Assembly: GCA_964019695.1 (NCBI GenBank)
Contig: OZ026516.1
Location: forward strand, 96,596,368-96,660,367
Source of the DNA: Loripinus fragilis
Lineage: Eukaryota; Mollusca; Bivalvia; Lucinida; Lucinidae
Reading direction: 5' to 3'
DNA length: 64,000 nt
This document shows positions 49,595 to 60,212 of the stretch, piece after piece. Both the position numbers and the translations under genes were made by a program. Positions within the stretch are counted from its first letter, which is position 1. Every line of letters starts with the position of its first letter. The notes beneath the pieces were generated by a model. The model was not told where the DNA came from. It made no database searches and saw only the letters and a program-made list of their open reading frames with translations.

Positions 49595-50452
49595 AACTCA
49601 AGGCCACAGCTAACGTAACACTAATTATATGTTAGATGATTTGAGAATGTATGGACGGATTGCATAGAAATTTGGCATAATAATAAATCAACACAAAATA
49701 CATACCTGGCAGAAATTTCTTTTCAATCTATTGACTATTAAATTCAAAATCATAACAAATAAAATATCACATCATAAGTAAAAGTCACAAAATTACGTAT
49801 TTGCGCAATTTTTCATAAAATATCACAGCAGAGCATCCCAGGCACAGATACAGCTGCAGAGTATCTGACAGCTACATGTACCATGGCCTTCAAAGCCTCC
49901 CCCCCCCGGAACTTAATGTCATTGTACATTTATGGGTCATTGTACATTTATGGGTTGAGCTTAACTGACGTGTGAGAATGCAGCCAACAGTTCCGCATAA
50001 CCTTCAAGAACTGGAGCAGTCCCTGGTTCAGGAATGGAGAAACACCCCACAGGTATTCATACCGAACTACGTTTTTTCAATGACACAGAGGTGTCTGAGC
50101 AAGTCATTGGAGCTGGAGGTGGTCACACCTGGGGTATTAGTTGGGCAAGTTGTGTCCTAAAGCTGGACCAATGTATGCTAAAGTTACATATGATAAAAAT
50201 TCGGCATCATGTGATTTTCTTTTTTGTTTTGCTGTGATATTTGCTATTACTTGGTTTTAGGACTTTTGCTTATGGCGTGACATTTTTATTTGTTATGATT
50301 TTGAATTTATTAGTCGATATATTGAAAAGAATTTCCTACCAGGTACGTATCATGTGCTGAATTATCTAATGCACAGTTTTAATGCAATCCGTCCACACAT
50401 TTTCAAATTATCTAACATATAGTAATTGTTGCGTTAGCTGTGGCCTTGAGTG
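49595..50452 (+). mobile_element. Tc1/mariner deletion derivative with ~180-bp inverted repeats, TA-flanked
   Basis: ACTCAAGGCCACAGCTAACG and its inverse CGTTAGCTGTGGCCTTGAGT bound the element. TA flanks it at 49593-49594 and 50453-50454. The inverted homology extends about 180 bp on each side (ACGGATTGCATAGAAATTTG / CAATCCGTCCACACATTTTC). The centre retains the 3' end of a transposase gene. Confidence 0.85.
49960..50160 (+). pseudogene. C-terminal remnant of a Tc1-like transposase
   Basis: The frame reads PHNLQELEQSLVQEWRNTPQ and then SMTQRC. This matches the conserved end of Tc1-family transposases ('P.NL.ELE..L..EW..IPQ..I..L..SM.RRC'), and the next frame gives VIGAGGGHTWG, the 'A.GGHT.Y' tail, so a frameshift lies near 50095. 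The DDE catalytic part is deleted. Confidence 0.75.
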
Positions 50453-50470
50453 TAGTACTCTCTTGACAAA

Positions 50471-50707
50471 TGAGCCGCGACATGATTTATCCAACAATGT
50501 GTTGTGTGCAACCAGTAAATGCTCAGATCAACCTTTGAATAGCGCAGTCTGATCAGAGCCTTTGCTAGTCGTTTGAATATTCTATGACTGTTAAGCTACT
50601 GACTGAACATCATTTGCCGTTTCTAAGCTATAAGGAGGCTGCATAGGCTCGTCTGAATCTACACTTGTCAAAATGCCACATTACTGGAAATCACATGTCG
50701 TGACTCA
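50471..50707. mobile_element. MITE family E supplying the TRIM-like gene's stop codon
   Basis: TGAGCCGCGACATGATTTAT at the left and inverse ATCACATGTCGTGACTCA at the right. The last three bases, 50705-50707, read TGA on the minus strand and end the 562-codon ORF. The whole predicted 3' UTR start is therefore transposon. Confidence 0.85.
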
Positions 50708-52393
50708 ATTATGTTTACTGTGTGTTGTCTCATACAACTGATATACATGTACATATTTTGAACCAGCAAGTGTAACAGTCAATTTTGAAAATATATTGTC
50801 AAAATATACAGTCAATGGTTCCTTCAGTCCAGTTTTGTTTGTCAGAATAGTTGCGACCTTAGATCCATCCTGTCCAAAATGTACTATTTTATCAGTTTTA
50901 AATCCTGCAACAAAAATGCCACCGTCTCCATCAGGCGACAGTCCCGTTGGCTGAAGAATATCTTTGTCTTGAATGACGTTTAACATATTACCTTTCTTGT
51001 CTAATACAATCACTCCTTTCTTAGTATCTGTGACGTATAGTTTTGCGCCGTATGGGCAATAAATAATCTGATTAATGCTTGAGAAAAGTTTCTTTCCATT
51101 GTAGTCTTCAATTATACGTTGCAACGATCCTGATGGCAAATATACTCGAATATGATTAACTGAGTCGGATGTTGCAGTTATGAACAATTGATTTCCATCA
51201 AAAGCAATTCCCTGGCATTTCAACTCGGTTTTAAACGACCTTATTGGTTTAACTGTGGGCTCCAAACTGATAAACTGTACAAGACATTTATTGTAAATAC
51301 ATACAGCAGCTTCCCTCTCTCCTACTTCACATACACCACATGGACTGCCGGCAAGCTCAACATGGAATACAGTATTACATTCTCTGTTTAGGATCTTCAT
51401 TCTGTTATTGCTGAAATCAGTAACAACCACCCTTCCATCTGTTAAAACAGCACACCCAAACATCATAACATCTGATTTTTCTTTGTCTGAAACGATGCTA
51501 GTGTCATTTTTCTCAATATGCTTAGCTTTATATATTCGCAGAACAGTATTTATTTGACCAAACGTTTTTATGTCGTCAAATATGTGTTCAACTCGATGAT
51601 CAGGAGTGTAAGTCAGTTGTTCTCTTCCAACCTTGTATGAAATTTGGTCTAAAAGTTTTATTCCTGCGGAAACGTTTCTTTTAGCTTTTAGCGTATGCAA
51701 AAATAAAAGAGTTTCCTTCGACGTTGAGGTAATCATGTCATACAGCCTACCAAGTGTATGCGACAAATCGTTGCAAGCAGACATATCACACTTGATATTA
51801 TTTACAGCGTCTGTGTATTTATCCTGGCATGTCCTTTCTGAAATGTTTTCAATTTCACGCAATTGGTTAAAAAGCCTTTGTTTAATTGCGTTTAAAGATG
51901 TCATAATCGAATCTCGCTGGGTTCCCAATCTGTCGAGGTCATCTTGACGAGCCAGTCTAAAAGCATCAAGTCTGTCTCTTGTATTTTGTATGTCTTCTTT
52001 GACCCTTTGAATGTCAGTGCTTCTTGCTTTAGCTTTAGCGTGGTCAGGAATATAAATTATCTCACCACAATGCTCATGACTCTCAGACATGCATTCATGA
52101 CATCCTACTTCTTCGTGAACGGAGCAGAACATGCTAATGACTTTACCACTGTGCTTAAGACAGCGCTCTTCAGCTTCCTCGAATTGGACTGCAGTATCCA
52201 CCACTCTGTCTGTTATTGCGACTAGTTCATGAGCTTTAGTAATACCGAGTTTCATGTGGTGCTTCACACAGGAAGTACAAAGATATTCTTGGCAATTGAC
52301 ACAGAAATTTGAAGCAATAACAGGTTGATTCTCTGTTGCACATGGTGTACATATGATTTCATTATCATTCTGAATGAAATCACTTTGTGCCAT
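50705..52393 (-). CDS. Intronless TRIM-like protein: two B-boxes, coiled coil, NHL-type propeller, no RING
   Basis: This is an intact 562-codon ORF with ATG at 52393. B-box 1 is formed by C15, C18, C31, C34, C39, C42 and His residues near 45-55. B-box 2 is formed by C78, H81, C90, H93, C98, C101 and H106/H108. Residues about 120-260 are charged and Leu-rich, fitting a coiled coil. From about 305 to 555 there are repeated 'DGRVVVTDFSNNRMKIL', 'GAKLYVTDTKKGVIVLD' and 'GGIFVAGFKTDKIVHFG' blades of an NHL/six-bladed propeller. A RING is absent, so E3 ligase activity cannot be assumed; the propeller may bind RNA or protein, as in TRIM2/3/71 relatives (family knowledge). The tandem paralogue is at 55266-56936. 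The tail after VYQL, eight residues plus the stop, is unlike the paralogue, and the TGA is the end of a MITE. Confidence 0.93.
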   Translation of the reverse strand: MAQSDFIQNDNEIICTPCATENQPVIASNFCVNCQEYLCTSCVKHHMKLGITKAHELVAITDRVVDTAVQFEEAEERCLKHSGKVISMFCSVHEEVGCHECMSESHEHCGEIIYIPDHAKAKARSTDIQRVKEDIQNTRDRLDAFRLARQDDLDRLGTQRDSIMTSLNAIKQRLFNQLREIENISERTCQDKYTDAVNNIKCDMSACNDLSHTLGRLYDMITSTSKETLLFLHTLKAKRNVSAGIKLLDQISYKVGREQLTYTPDHRVEHIFDDIKTFGQINTVLRIYKAKHIEKNDTSIVSDKEKSDVMMFGCAVLTDGRVVVTDFSNNRMKILNRECNTVFHVELAGSPCGVCEVGEREAAVCIYNKCLVQFISLEPTVKPIRSFKTELKCQGIAFDGNQLFITATSDSVNHIRVYLPSGSLQRIIEDYNGKKLFSSINQIIYCPYGAKLYVTDTKKGVIVLDKKGNMLNVIQDKDILQPTGLSPDGDGGIFVAGFKTDKIVHFGQDGSKVATILTNKTGLKEPLTVYFDNIFSKLTVTLAGSKYVHVYQLYETTHSKHN

Positions 52394-52544
52394 TTTTGTT
52401 TTCTTTACTCACATATGACAGAAATAAGTGTTAATTGGAATCTATCCTAATATAATGTAACTATTAAACATGTAAACTTGTATTACAAATCAAACTGTTT
52501 GTCTAATGTTCCATAATGTTAAACTTTAAAATTATCAGGTCTTA

Positions 52545-52728
52545 ATTAAGAGTGAGTAACAGAAAAATAATTTTCTTATTTCTAAACCAAAGCACATGTT
52601 GTGGGTATCCAAAAGAACCGTCTCAACGAGACGGTTCTTTTGAATACCCAAAACATATGCCAAAGTTATGGGTAAGAAAATATTGACAATTTTATGCTGA
52701 TTTTTTTTGTTTATCTAAACATGTGTAA
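52545..52728. mobile_element. Foldback MITE family B upstream of the first TRIM-like gene
   Basis: AAGAGTGAGTAACAGAAAAATAATTTTCTT, the hairpin AAAAGAACCGTCTCAACGAGACGGTTCTTTTGAATACCC, and TTGTTTATCTAAACATGTG. It lies about 150 bases 5' of the ATG, so it could overlap the promoter. Confidence 0.85.
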
Positions 52729-52959
52729 AAAACAATGTAACCTTAGACAATCAGTTTAATTTATAAACAAACAAAGCGCTTTAAAGACACTATATCCATT
52801 TAAATTGTGTAGCATCGAGCACAAATAATCAACTATTTATTAAACAGTTAATATTTCCAAGCTAAAGCCAATATAGTGTAGTATTCATATACTTTTAATA
52901 TTGTTCATTAAGAAAATTGATAGTACGTACATAACTAAACGTCTTTCTAAAACCGAAAT

Positions 52960-53060
52960 GAACATTAGTTGTATTTTGTAAAATCGCCCTCCAAAACAGG
53001 CGATTTTTAACAAAATACGAGTAAATATCTTAAATTTTCGGTGATAAAATGAATTTCATT
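52960..53060. repeat. Hairpin around AAATCGCCC
   Basis: TATTTTGTAAAATCGCCCTCC and CAGGCGATTTTTAACAAAATA are inverse, with further weaker pairing (ACCGAAAT / AATTTTCGGT). The surroundings from 53060 to 54890 have no gene; the ORF at 54449-54808 is Cys/His/Trp-rich but lacks a recognisable family. Confidence 0.6.
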
Positions 53061-54892
53061 TTGTAAAATCAATACTATTATAATGATATTAATAATAGAA
53101 AATGTTTATTTTACTATTTGTGTCGGTTGAAAAATTCTCACTTTAACTATCTAGTTACATGCATAAAGTGCCTCTAGAATAACAAAACACTTTAGATACC
53201 GTTTAATGTAGTTAAACAATTATGCCACAGAAATGTCAAAGCCAGAGTATATTTAACATCAAACACACACTGTCTGTGACTTGTAACAATAACGTTTATA
53301 ACACGTTTGTATATTGATACTTTCATTTGGTATAAACAGTATGGCATTTAAATTTTTGTCTTTATGCGATTACAAGATTCGTTTAGGTTTTATTCTATAC
53401 GTATCGGGTGACTTATTCATTGTTTTAAAGCCTAATCCAGTGTATGCATGGCCGCCTTTTCATTTTCTATAACCTATTCTAATGAAAATATGAAATCAAG
53501 AATTACAATGCTGTTGTAGTGTCCATGCGTGGTGTAAATTTGAAATAAAATGGTATTACTGCTTTATAAATTAATGTTTTAGAAAAATGTTGTATAAAGT
53601 AAAGTTTATTTAGGAAACAATTTTGCACAAAGAATCAAATGTGGATATGGATACATATGGAAACTTTCAATAAGTATCCAGTAAGACAAAACATATATAT
53701 AAAGCCTCATTGGGTGTGCAGATAAAACACACAATATGAATACCACTCGATTTTCAGTTAAAAACTCATAAAGCCTCACTGGATGGTTAGACAAAGCACT
53801 CTAACAAAACATATATCCCCTCTTTTAATGACAATTGTATAGTAAACTCACTGACGAGTCTGATAGTTTGCTTTTGATACAAAGTACATGGAACTGGTAT
53901 AAAGTATTACATAAAAAAGCAATGCCAGTATTTGAGCAATTTTGGTAAAAAGTTGTATCTATCACACATGAGGCTACCAGTGAAAGTTGAGTCCAAAGGA
54001 TGAACGTAGATGACGGCTGAAACTAAAACTAGTCATCTAGTTGCCTTCTAGACAGCTGTGCATGCTTAATTAATCTATTAGTGCCTAGCACCTCATGAAT
54101 TTCATTCTACAATCATCGAAGATCTTGATGAAATACCATACCTGGAGGCATCCCGTCGGGGCCTGCACTGTTGCATTGGTGAAACGTCGTATTTAGCAGT
54201 TGAAATAATTTGAAAATTTCGATCGTAATTATTTACCCGTGAATGCCATAAGTGAAGGGGAGGGAAACAAGTGCCAGTATCTCATTATATGACTCATCCT
54301 GGTAAATATACTAGAAAATTGTAACAGGCCAGTCTGTGCTATATTGATACCTATTGCATATTCTTCAAACGTGTCCAGAAAGGCTTGAGGTTCAATGGTT
54401 GGCCTGGGTCATCATCAACTTTCTTCTATGTGTTCGAGAAGTGAAGGCTCATGAAACACTGCGCATCTGCACCGGTTCGCCATGAGCTTTCGATTCTAGC
54501 ATATGCGATAATAAAGTACCAAACAAGGTGAGTATATGACCAGGAAATACCACAATCACAGACCACAGACCAACCCACAGCACTGCTTGGAATAACCACA
54601 GAACACTAACAGCCGTATGACAGCAAGGACACATACATGTATATATTATGGTGCAGGATATGGCAGTAAGCCAGTGTTTATGTTTAGAGTCGTGAAACCA
54701 GTGAGCATGACCAGGAAATATCACAATGACACCCATGGCCCCATGAGAAAGAAACACTAGAACACAAAGACACACACATAAAAGCAAAAATACAATTATG
54801 TAAAGCAACCAACCCTCTCACCCTGAGCGAAATGTTTGCACAATCAGAAAACAGACACTAAATATTACATTACAAAAAGGAATCACACAACA

Positions 54893-54940
54893 CGCACGTA
54901 CGCACGCACGTGCGCGCGTGCACACACACGCACACATATA
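54893..54940. repeat. ACGC/CG-CA alternating purine-pyrimidine microsatellite
   Basis: CACGCACGTACGCACGCACGTGCGCGCGTGCACACACACGCACACA-type alternation, with potential for Z-DNA. Confidence 0.9.
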
Positions 54941-55109
54941 GTTGGTACAACAAAAACAATTAATCAGCACATGTCACAACAGAAACACCTTATGTACTGA
55001 CACAAATATCGAATGGACGTTGGCACTTGCTGTACAGCAACGTCAGAACAGTGTTACAATTATCTCGCTGATGAAGAGAGAGCTGGTGGTTTTGCTTAAA
55101 TTTTATCCT

Positions 55110-55150
55110 TCCGCGCGCGTGCGCGCGTTTGTGTGTGTGTGTGTGTGCGT
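55110..55150. repeat. CG/TG microsatellite
   Basis: CGCGCGCGTGCGCGCGTTTG followed by (TG)n. It is near-complementary to the one at 54893 and lies 3' of the second TRIM-like gene. Confidence 0.9.
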
Positions 55151-55265
55151 TTTTATGCCTCTCCTTTATGGTGCAATTGATTGGTCTGTGATCTGTGATT
55201 CTGACATTTTCTGGTCATACTCCCACGTTTTTCATTACTGTATGTATGCTTTTCGTAAAACCAAT

Positions 55266-56936
55266 CTAATACAATTTGTCTTTTAATTGGTACACCTGAA
55301 TGTATTTAGATTCAGCTGAGGTTATCACCATGAATCTGTCATCCACCAGACACAAGGAAACAGGGGACATAAGTCCATCCCTTTCTTGTATGACAATTCC
55401 AATTTTCTTCCCATCTGCACCAAAGTGTACCACATTATTTGACGAAAATCCTGTTATGAAGAAGTCGCCATCTTTCTTGAAAGCAATACCATTTGGTTTT
55501 ATGATATCACCACTTGTTACCACAGAAATAAGTTCACCATTCATGCTAAATGATGCAATTCCTTTCACTGGGTCTGTGATCATGAGTTTGCTTCCATCTG
55601 GGCTGACAGCAATTTGATTGATATTAGAAAATATTGGATTTCCATATTTGTCGTCATGGATAGAACGAAGTAGTTTACCCGATTTTGTTATGATCTTAAG
55701 TTCATTTCTGCTGTTATCTTGACAAGTGACAAACAATTTGTTTTCATATGCAGCAACTCCACGACATCTTAGTCCTGTTTTTATTTGGCGAATACGTTTG
55801 ATTGGTGTTTCTATACCGAGCAGTTGAATTATGCACTTGTCATAGATACACACTGCTATTTCCATATCTCCTGATACGCAAACACCACAAGGAGTTCCAA
55901 TCAGTTGAACGTGTGACATTAATCTATATGAGGAGTTAAGGATCTTGAGTTTCCCGTTGCTTACGTCAGAAACAACGATCCGCCCATCTTGTAAAACAGC
56001 AGTTCCGTACAACATGACATTGATTTTTTCATAATCAGTTGTCATACTGACGTCATGCGTTCCAGTCAACACAGCGGTGTACTTTCCTTCATTGATATGA
56101 CCAAACGTTTTGATGTTACCAAGCAGTTGTTCAACAGTTGGATCAACTGTAAATGTTAAACGTTCAGTTCCAACGTTATGCACAATATTATTTAACAAAG
56201 TCACTCCCATTGCAATTGCTTGTTTAGCTTTTTTCATCTCCAAAAAAAGTAAAGTATTTTCCTGTTCTTCGTCTATCGACTTTGACATAATTTCTATAAC
56301 TTTCAATAATTCACCACACGTATGTAAATCGGCATCTACCTTTTTCACGCAGTCATTGTAATTGTTCTCACAAATTTGTTTCGAAGTTGATTCTACACTT
56401 TCCACAATCTGAGTTACTCTTTGCTTTAAGTCTTCAATGGTTGAAAGTATGTTTTGTCTTTCAGAATCTAGTCGCAATTTGTCATCTCTCCTTCTGCTTC
56501 TTATGGCTTCTAGGGTTTTCTTAATTGTTTTCATGTCGTCTTTAACACGCGTCATCTCCTTTGTTGTGGCTATCTCCTCTGCAGTTTTCGGTATTTGTAC
56601 TATTCTTTTGCAGCCCTTGTGAGTTTGTTCCATACATTTATGGCATCCAATGTCCTCATGCCTCGGACAATATCTATCAATATCTTTGCCAGCGTGATGT
56701 TGGCATCCCAAACTGGGGTAACCAGGCGCATCCTGTCCCATCTCGTCTTCAAGTTTATCTACGAGCTTATGGGATTTTGTTAAATCTAATTGTTTGTGGT
56801 AATCTGTGCAACTGACACATAGTAGAGCCTGACACTCGATGCAGAATGCAGAAGCTTCTGTATCCGTCTGTTGTATCATACATAGCGTGCATTTATGCTT
56901 AGCCGTCTCGTGTGTGTTCACTGGTACATTACCCAT
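55266..56936 (-). CDS. Intronless TRIM-like protein, tandem paralogue of the 50.7 kb gene
   Basis: This is an intact 556-codon ORF with ATG at 56936 and a TAG stop. B-box 1 is C16, C19, C32, C35, C40, C43, H47 and H56. B-box 2 is C78, H81, C90, H93, C98, C101, H106 and C109, with its first seven ligands at the same positions as in the neighbouring gene. A coiled coil runs from about 115 to 255, followed by propeller blades such as DGRIVVSDVSNGKLKIL, GSKLMITDPVKGIASFS and DGDFFITGFSSNNVVHFG. There is no RING. The gene lies 2.9 kb upstream of its paralogue in the same orientation. The two share KTFG.IN and the G.PCGVC block but are clearly diverged, so the duplication is not recent. Bivalves have expanded this B-box/NHL class, often discussed in innate immunity; function here is unproven. 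Confidence 0.93.
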   Translation of the reverse strand: MGNVPVNTHETAKHKCTLCMIQQTDTEASAFCIECQALLCVSCTDYHKQLDLTKSHKLVDKLEDEMGQDAPGYPSLGCQHHAGKDIDRYCPRHEDIGCHKCMEQTHKGCKRIVQIPKTAEEIATTKEMTRVKDDMKTIKKTLEAIRSRRRDDKLRLDSERQNILSTIEDLKQRVTQIVESVESTSKQICENNYNDCVKKVDADLHTCGELLKVIEIMSKSIDEEQENTLLFLEMKKAKQAIAMGVTLLNNIVHNVGTERLTFTVDPTVEQLLGNIKTFGHINEGKYTAVLTGTHDVSMTTDYEKINVMLYGTAVLQDGRIVVSDVSNGKLKILNSSYRLMSHVQLIGTPCGVCVSGDMEIAVCIYDKCIIQLLGIETPIKRIRQIKTGLRCRGVAAYENKLFVTCQDNSRNELKIITKSGKLLRSIHDDKYGNPIFSNINQIAVSPDGSKLMITDPVKGIASFSMNGELISVVTSGDIIKPNGIAFKKDGDFFITGFSSNNVVHFGADGKKIGIVIQERDGLMSPVSLCLVDDRFMVITSAESKYIQVYQLKDKLY

Positions 56937-58635
56937 TTGTCTCTTATACTTAGTTCGAAAATCGCAGACTCGCTTTAATTGCGTCTGTTCTTGACAGTTA
57001 ATGGAAAGTGCAACATCTCCTACGCGTCACAGGCATCTGCTTAAGTCGTATACTACTCTCTATCTGAACCCAATAGTTTCCAAAGGATCAGAATATGAAG
57101 GGGGAAAATCAACATATATCCTGGCTCAGTCTTGAAATAGTAATGGTAATTGTATTTTTTTTTTATATTTTCTAAGCCTTGAAAGATTAGTATAAATAGT
57201 TGATTGAACAACAGTATCGTGTGACAAGACAATCAAGCGTATAATGAATAACAAATAAGCCAAGTCAAATTGACACTTAATCCATTTAGCATAACGCCCC
57301 ACTAATTATTGTAAAAGCAAATAATGTAGACCACCGCGGTCTGCACTGTTTTGCTATCAGAAAGCCATCTACGGCAATAGTATTTTCTTTCGAGTTATCG
57401 GGTGTTTTCCTGTTAAACATATGCTTAAGGTGTCTCAGGGACTTTTCAGGGAGACGTTTCTTTTAAAGGTCTTGTGAATATTCCATTTTTTTTTAAAAAA
57501 CTCCTTTTGATTGTCGAAAGCCCCAATAGTTACCAAAGTATGAAGGTTTAAAAATTTAATTTGATGAAAATATGCGAGAGGCTCATATGACGTCATTTGA
57601 GCTTTTTGAAATATTAAATTTAATATATTTCATTATTTAACATTTTTAAATATTTCATTTGCTGAAAATGATTTAATATGATATAAATACAACATTTGCA
57701 TATAAAGCTTTTTGAAAACAAAATTTAAGATTGGAAGCTAGCTGTTCAGAATACCGAAAGAAAATAGTATAACAAAATTAAGAGATAAGCTGGCAGATTG
57801 ATATTTTATTTATTTAGTATAAACCAAGCTTTAACCAGTTGTTGTGAAAAAACGACGCATCGGCGAGCAACGACGGCCCATAAGCGCAGTCTCGCCAGAG
57901 CCTTCCCTTCTTGCTTAAAAGTATGGTTCAGACCAAAAATTAGACCTCTAGCCGCGCTAGTATCGTCAGCATTAGCGTTTAAAGGGTGCGTTTTGCGTAT
58001 ATGTGACAAATACCAAAATATGATGTGCTGGCTAATATGTTGTACATACATAAAACGACCATGTCGCTGAGGCAGTTCTATTTACAATGTTGTAGAAAAC
58101 TTAGAATTGCTTATGGTATTTTCGAGCTATCAACATTGGACCTATTGAAAGTAAGTAAGGTTGCAAAGATCAGGAATCGATACAATCAAGTACCACACCT
58201 GACCCAGGATACCAATGGGAAAGTGACAAACTCACAGAAGACACTGTATGAACCGGTGTCCAGCAAAAGGTACAAGTTGGCATGTGCGCCAATAGAAGAC
58301 TCAGATCAGCGCATACTGTTCAGTCCCCAATGGTAGCCAAAGGTCCGTTTCTCCAGGCAAAAAATTAAGACTGATCAACTGTGCGAATGCACAGAGTGAT
58401 GCATGTACCTTATTCTGGAGGCTCAATACAGTTCTGACTGCTGGCGCTTGGTAGAATAGGCAATTAGGCTTTATAGAATGTAGTGTGTGTTATTATATCG
58501 GCAGGACTGAGCAATATTTGGCTTGTGTTTCTCACAGACAGGACGGTGAAACATAATGTGCGTCAGACATTTTGCATTTTACATGATCGCTCATCAATCG
58601 AACCAGTAATCATTTTCCACCTTTGCAGGTTATCT
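56937..58635. other. Upstream flank of the TRIM-like pair, no gene recognised
   Basis: AT-rich. 57860-57910 is a palindromic GCGAGCAACGACGGCCC/GTCTCGCCAGAGCC scrap, and 58140-58260 is a reverse fragment of the 47660 repeat. A TATA-like TATAAATA occurs at 57191, but promoter function is unproven. Confidence 0.4.
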
Positions 58636-58639
58636 ATAC

Positions 58640-58872
58640 TAACGCCTGGCAACTATTTCTTGGTTTCACCAATATGTCTAGTGTATTTATTATGGGGCAT
58701 AGGCAAACAGTGTAGATCATGATCAGACGTCTGATCAGTGTCTTTACTGTTCGCTTATATTAAAATTTTAACAAAAATGATAAATACCACCCAACTACCC
58801 TTAAACTGGAAATAGACTCGTCCTATTGATTAGGATTGAAAAGTCCATTTGGCTTAACTTAATAGTTAAAAA
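58640..58872. mobile_element. MITE family G relative
   Basis: GCATAGGCAAACAGTGTAGATCATGATCAGACG in the interior, and the ACCACCCAAC...CCTTAAACTGGAAATAGACT right part matches 48370-48430. The ends are worn. Confidence 0.65.
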
Positions 58873-59074
58873 CTTGACTTACCTTACATATTGAAGCACC
58901 CAACAAGAATGTATAGGGTTTCCACAGATACTGTAGCTTGTACCATGCATGTTTTTGTTGATTTTATTGCTAGTTTTTTTTTTCTTAAAAAACAGAAATT
59001 AACTTCGACCTGACATCACTTTATTGGACTTCTATTTGTATTTCCAAAGGTTTACATGTCTTAATATACCAGTG

Positions 59075-59250
59075 TTAATATAAAAACCATTTTCTTGTTT
59101 CTCAATCAAAACAAATGTTTGGGTAGTCAAAATAACCTTCTCAATGAGTCTGTTCTTTTGAGGGACAAAACAAATAATAAAACTGATGGATAAGAAAAAA
59201 TTCAAAATTTCACGTTCAATAGTTTTGTTTATATGAACCAACAAGATGGA
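59075..59250. mobile_element. Foldback MITE family B, diverged
   Basis: TTTTCTTGTTTCTCAATCAAAAC, the hairpin AATAACCTTCTCAATGAGTCTGTTCTTTTGAG with several mismatches, and AGTTTTGTTTATATGAACC. Confidence 0.7.
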
Positions 59251-59639
59251 GCATAAATTAAGCATGTGATCTCAGTATCTGCTTAGACCTAGAAACAGTA
59301 ATAATATCTTATACCCCTAAAAGGAGCTGCCATGGTGTGGTGGATAAACCACTCACCTTGTGCAGTTGTACCCAGAGTTCCCTAGTTTGTTCCAAAGCTG
59401 ATGAAACTCTAAGCCATGGCCCCATCTCCATATGACCTACATGTAAACTGTTGGCAGTAGGTTAAACACAAGCCCTTTAAAACTCTATCACCTGATATGT
59501 TTAACATATTGCAATTTTGGATGGCTTTACCACAAATGATTTAATTGGAGGTAATTAATAAAAGAATAAAAATCTCGAAATAAATACTTTCACAATGTTT
59601 ATTTCATAAGGTTCATCATACTAGAATGGTATGATATGT

Positions 59640-59880
59640 ACCGCGACGTGAGAAAACCTGTCTTCAGGGTTTCCGACAAAGTGAGATTCAAACCAGTCTC
59701 CTCAGCTACAGAGACTAGCTAGAAAATTGAAATTTTGCTTGTAGCAAGCTTTGATATGGTACTTTCCAAAAAGGGAATAACAAAGGTGCTGATCAGACTG
59801 CGCAGACGCGCAGGCTGGTCTGCGCCTGTGTTGTTCGCAAACCCCTGGAGACAGGTTTACTCGTGTCGAAGCCCATATAA
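59640..59880. mobile_element. MITE family A, good copy
   Basis: CGCGACGTGAGAAAACCTGTCTTCAGGGTTTCC at the left and inverse CCCCTGGAGACAGGTTTACTCGTGTCGAAGCCC at the right; GCTGATCAGACTGCGCAGAC lies inside. The ORFs on both strands here are shadows. Confidence 0.82.
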
Positions 59881-59999
59881 AATACATATCACATCTCCAT
59901 ATAAACTTATATTATCACAGAGACAATAAACAAGAGCTGACAGCAGTTAAACACTGAACCATGTATTTGTCTAAATTGGGAAACTGACTTTAGTTATAC

Positions 60000-60212
60000 A
60001 CTAAAACCTGTTTAAAACGGTCACTCTCAAAAAGGCCAATAATTGGTTTCTAGGACCAAATATCAATCCCTTAATGCAGGTCAAAAGTATTACAGAATGC
60101 TCCAAGGTGGAGCATTCTGCAATACTTTTGACCTTCATTAAGCTACCATTTGTCATTAAAGATCTTTGTTTTGTCCATTTTTGACTGGTTGCTTAAGATA
60201 GGTTTACTGTAG
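60000..60212. mobile_element. Palindromic MITE family C, full copy
   Basis: ACTAAAACCTGTTTAAAACGG at the left and GATAGGTTTACTGTAGG at the right, with the centre AGAATGCTCCAAGGTGGAGCATTCTGC. It confirms the structure interrupted by hAT at 1834. The region 60215-61200 has no recognised feature. Confidence 0.82.

Noticed and set aside
54449..54808. 119-codon Cys/His-rich ORF
   Set aside because: The hydrophobic start and scattered Cys/His match no motif, and there is no support from context. It is probably chance.
58025..58336. 103-codon plus-strand ORF
   Set aside because: It overlaps a reverse copy of the 47660/10150 interspersed repeat.
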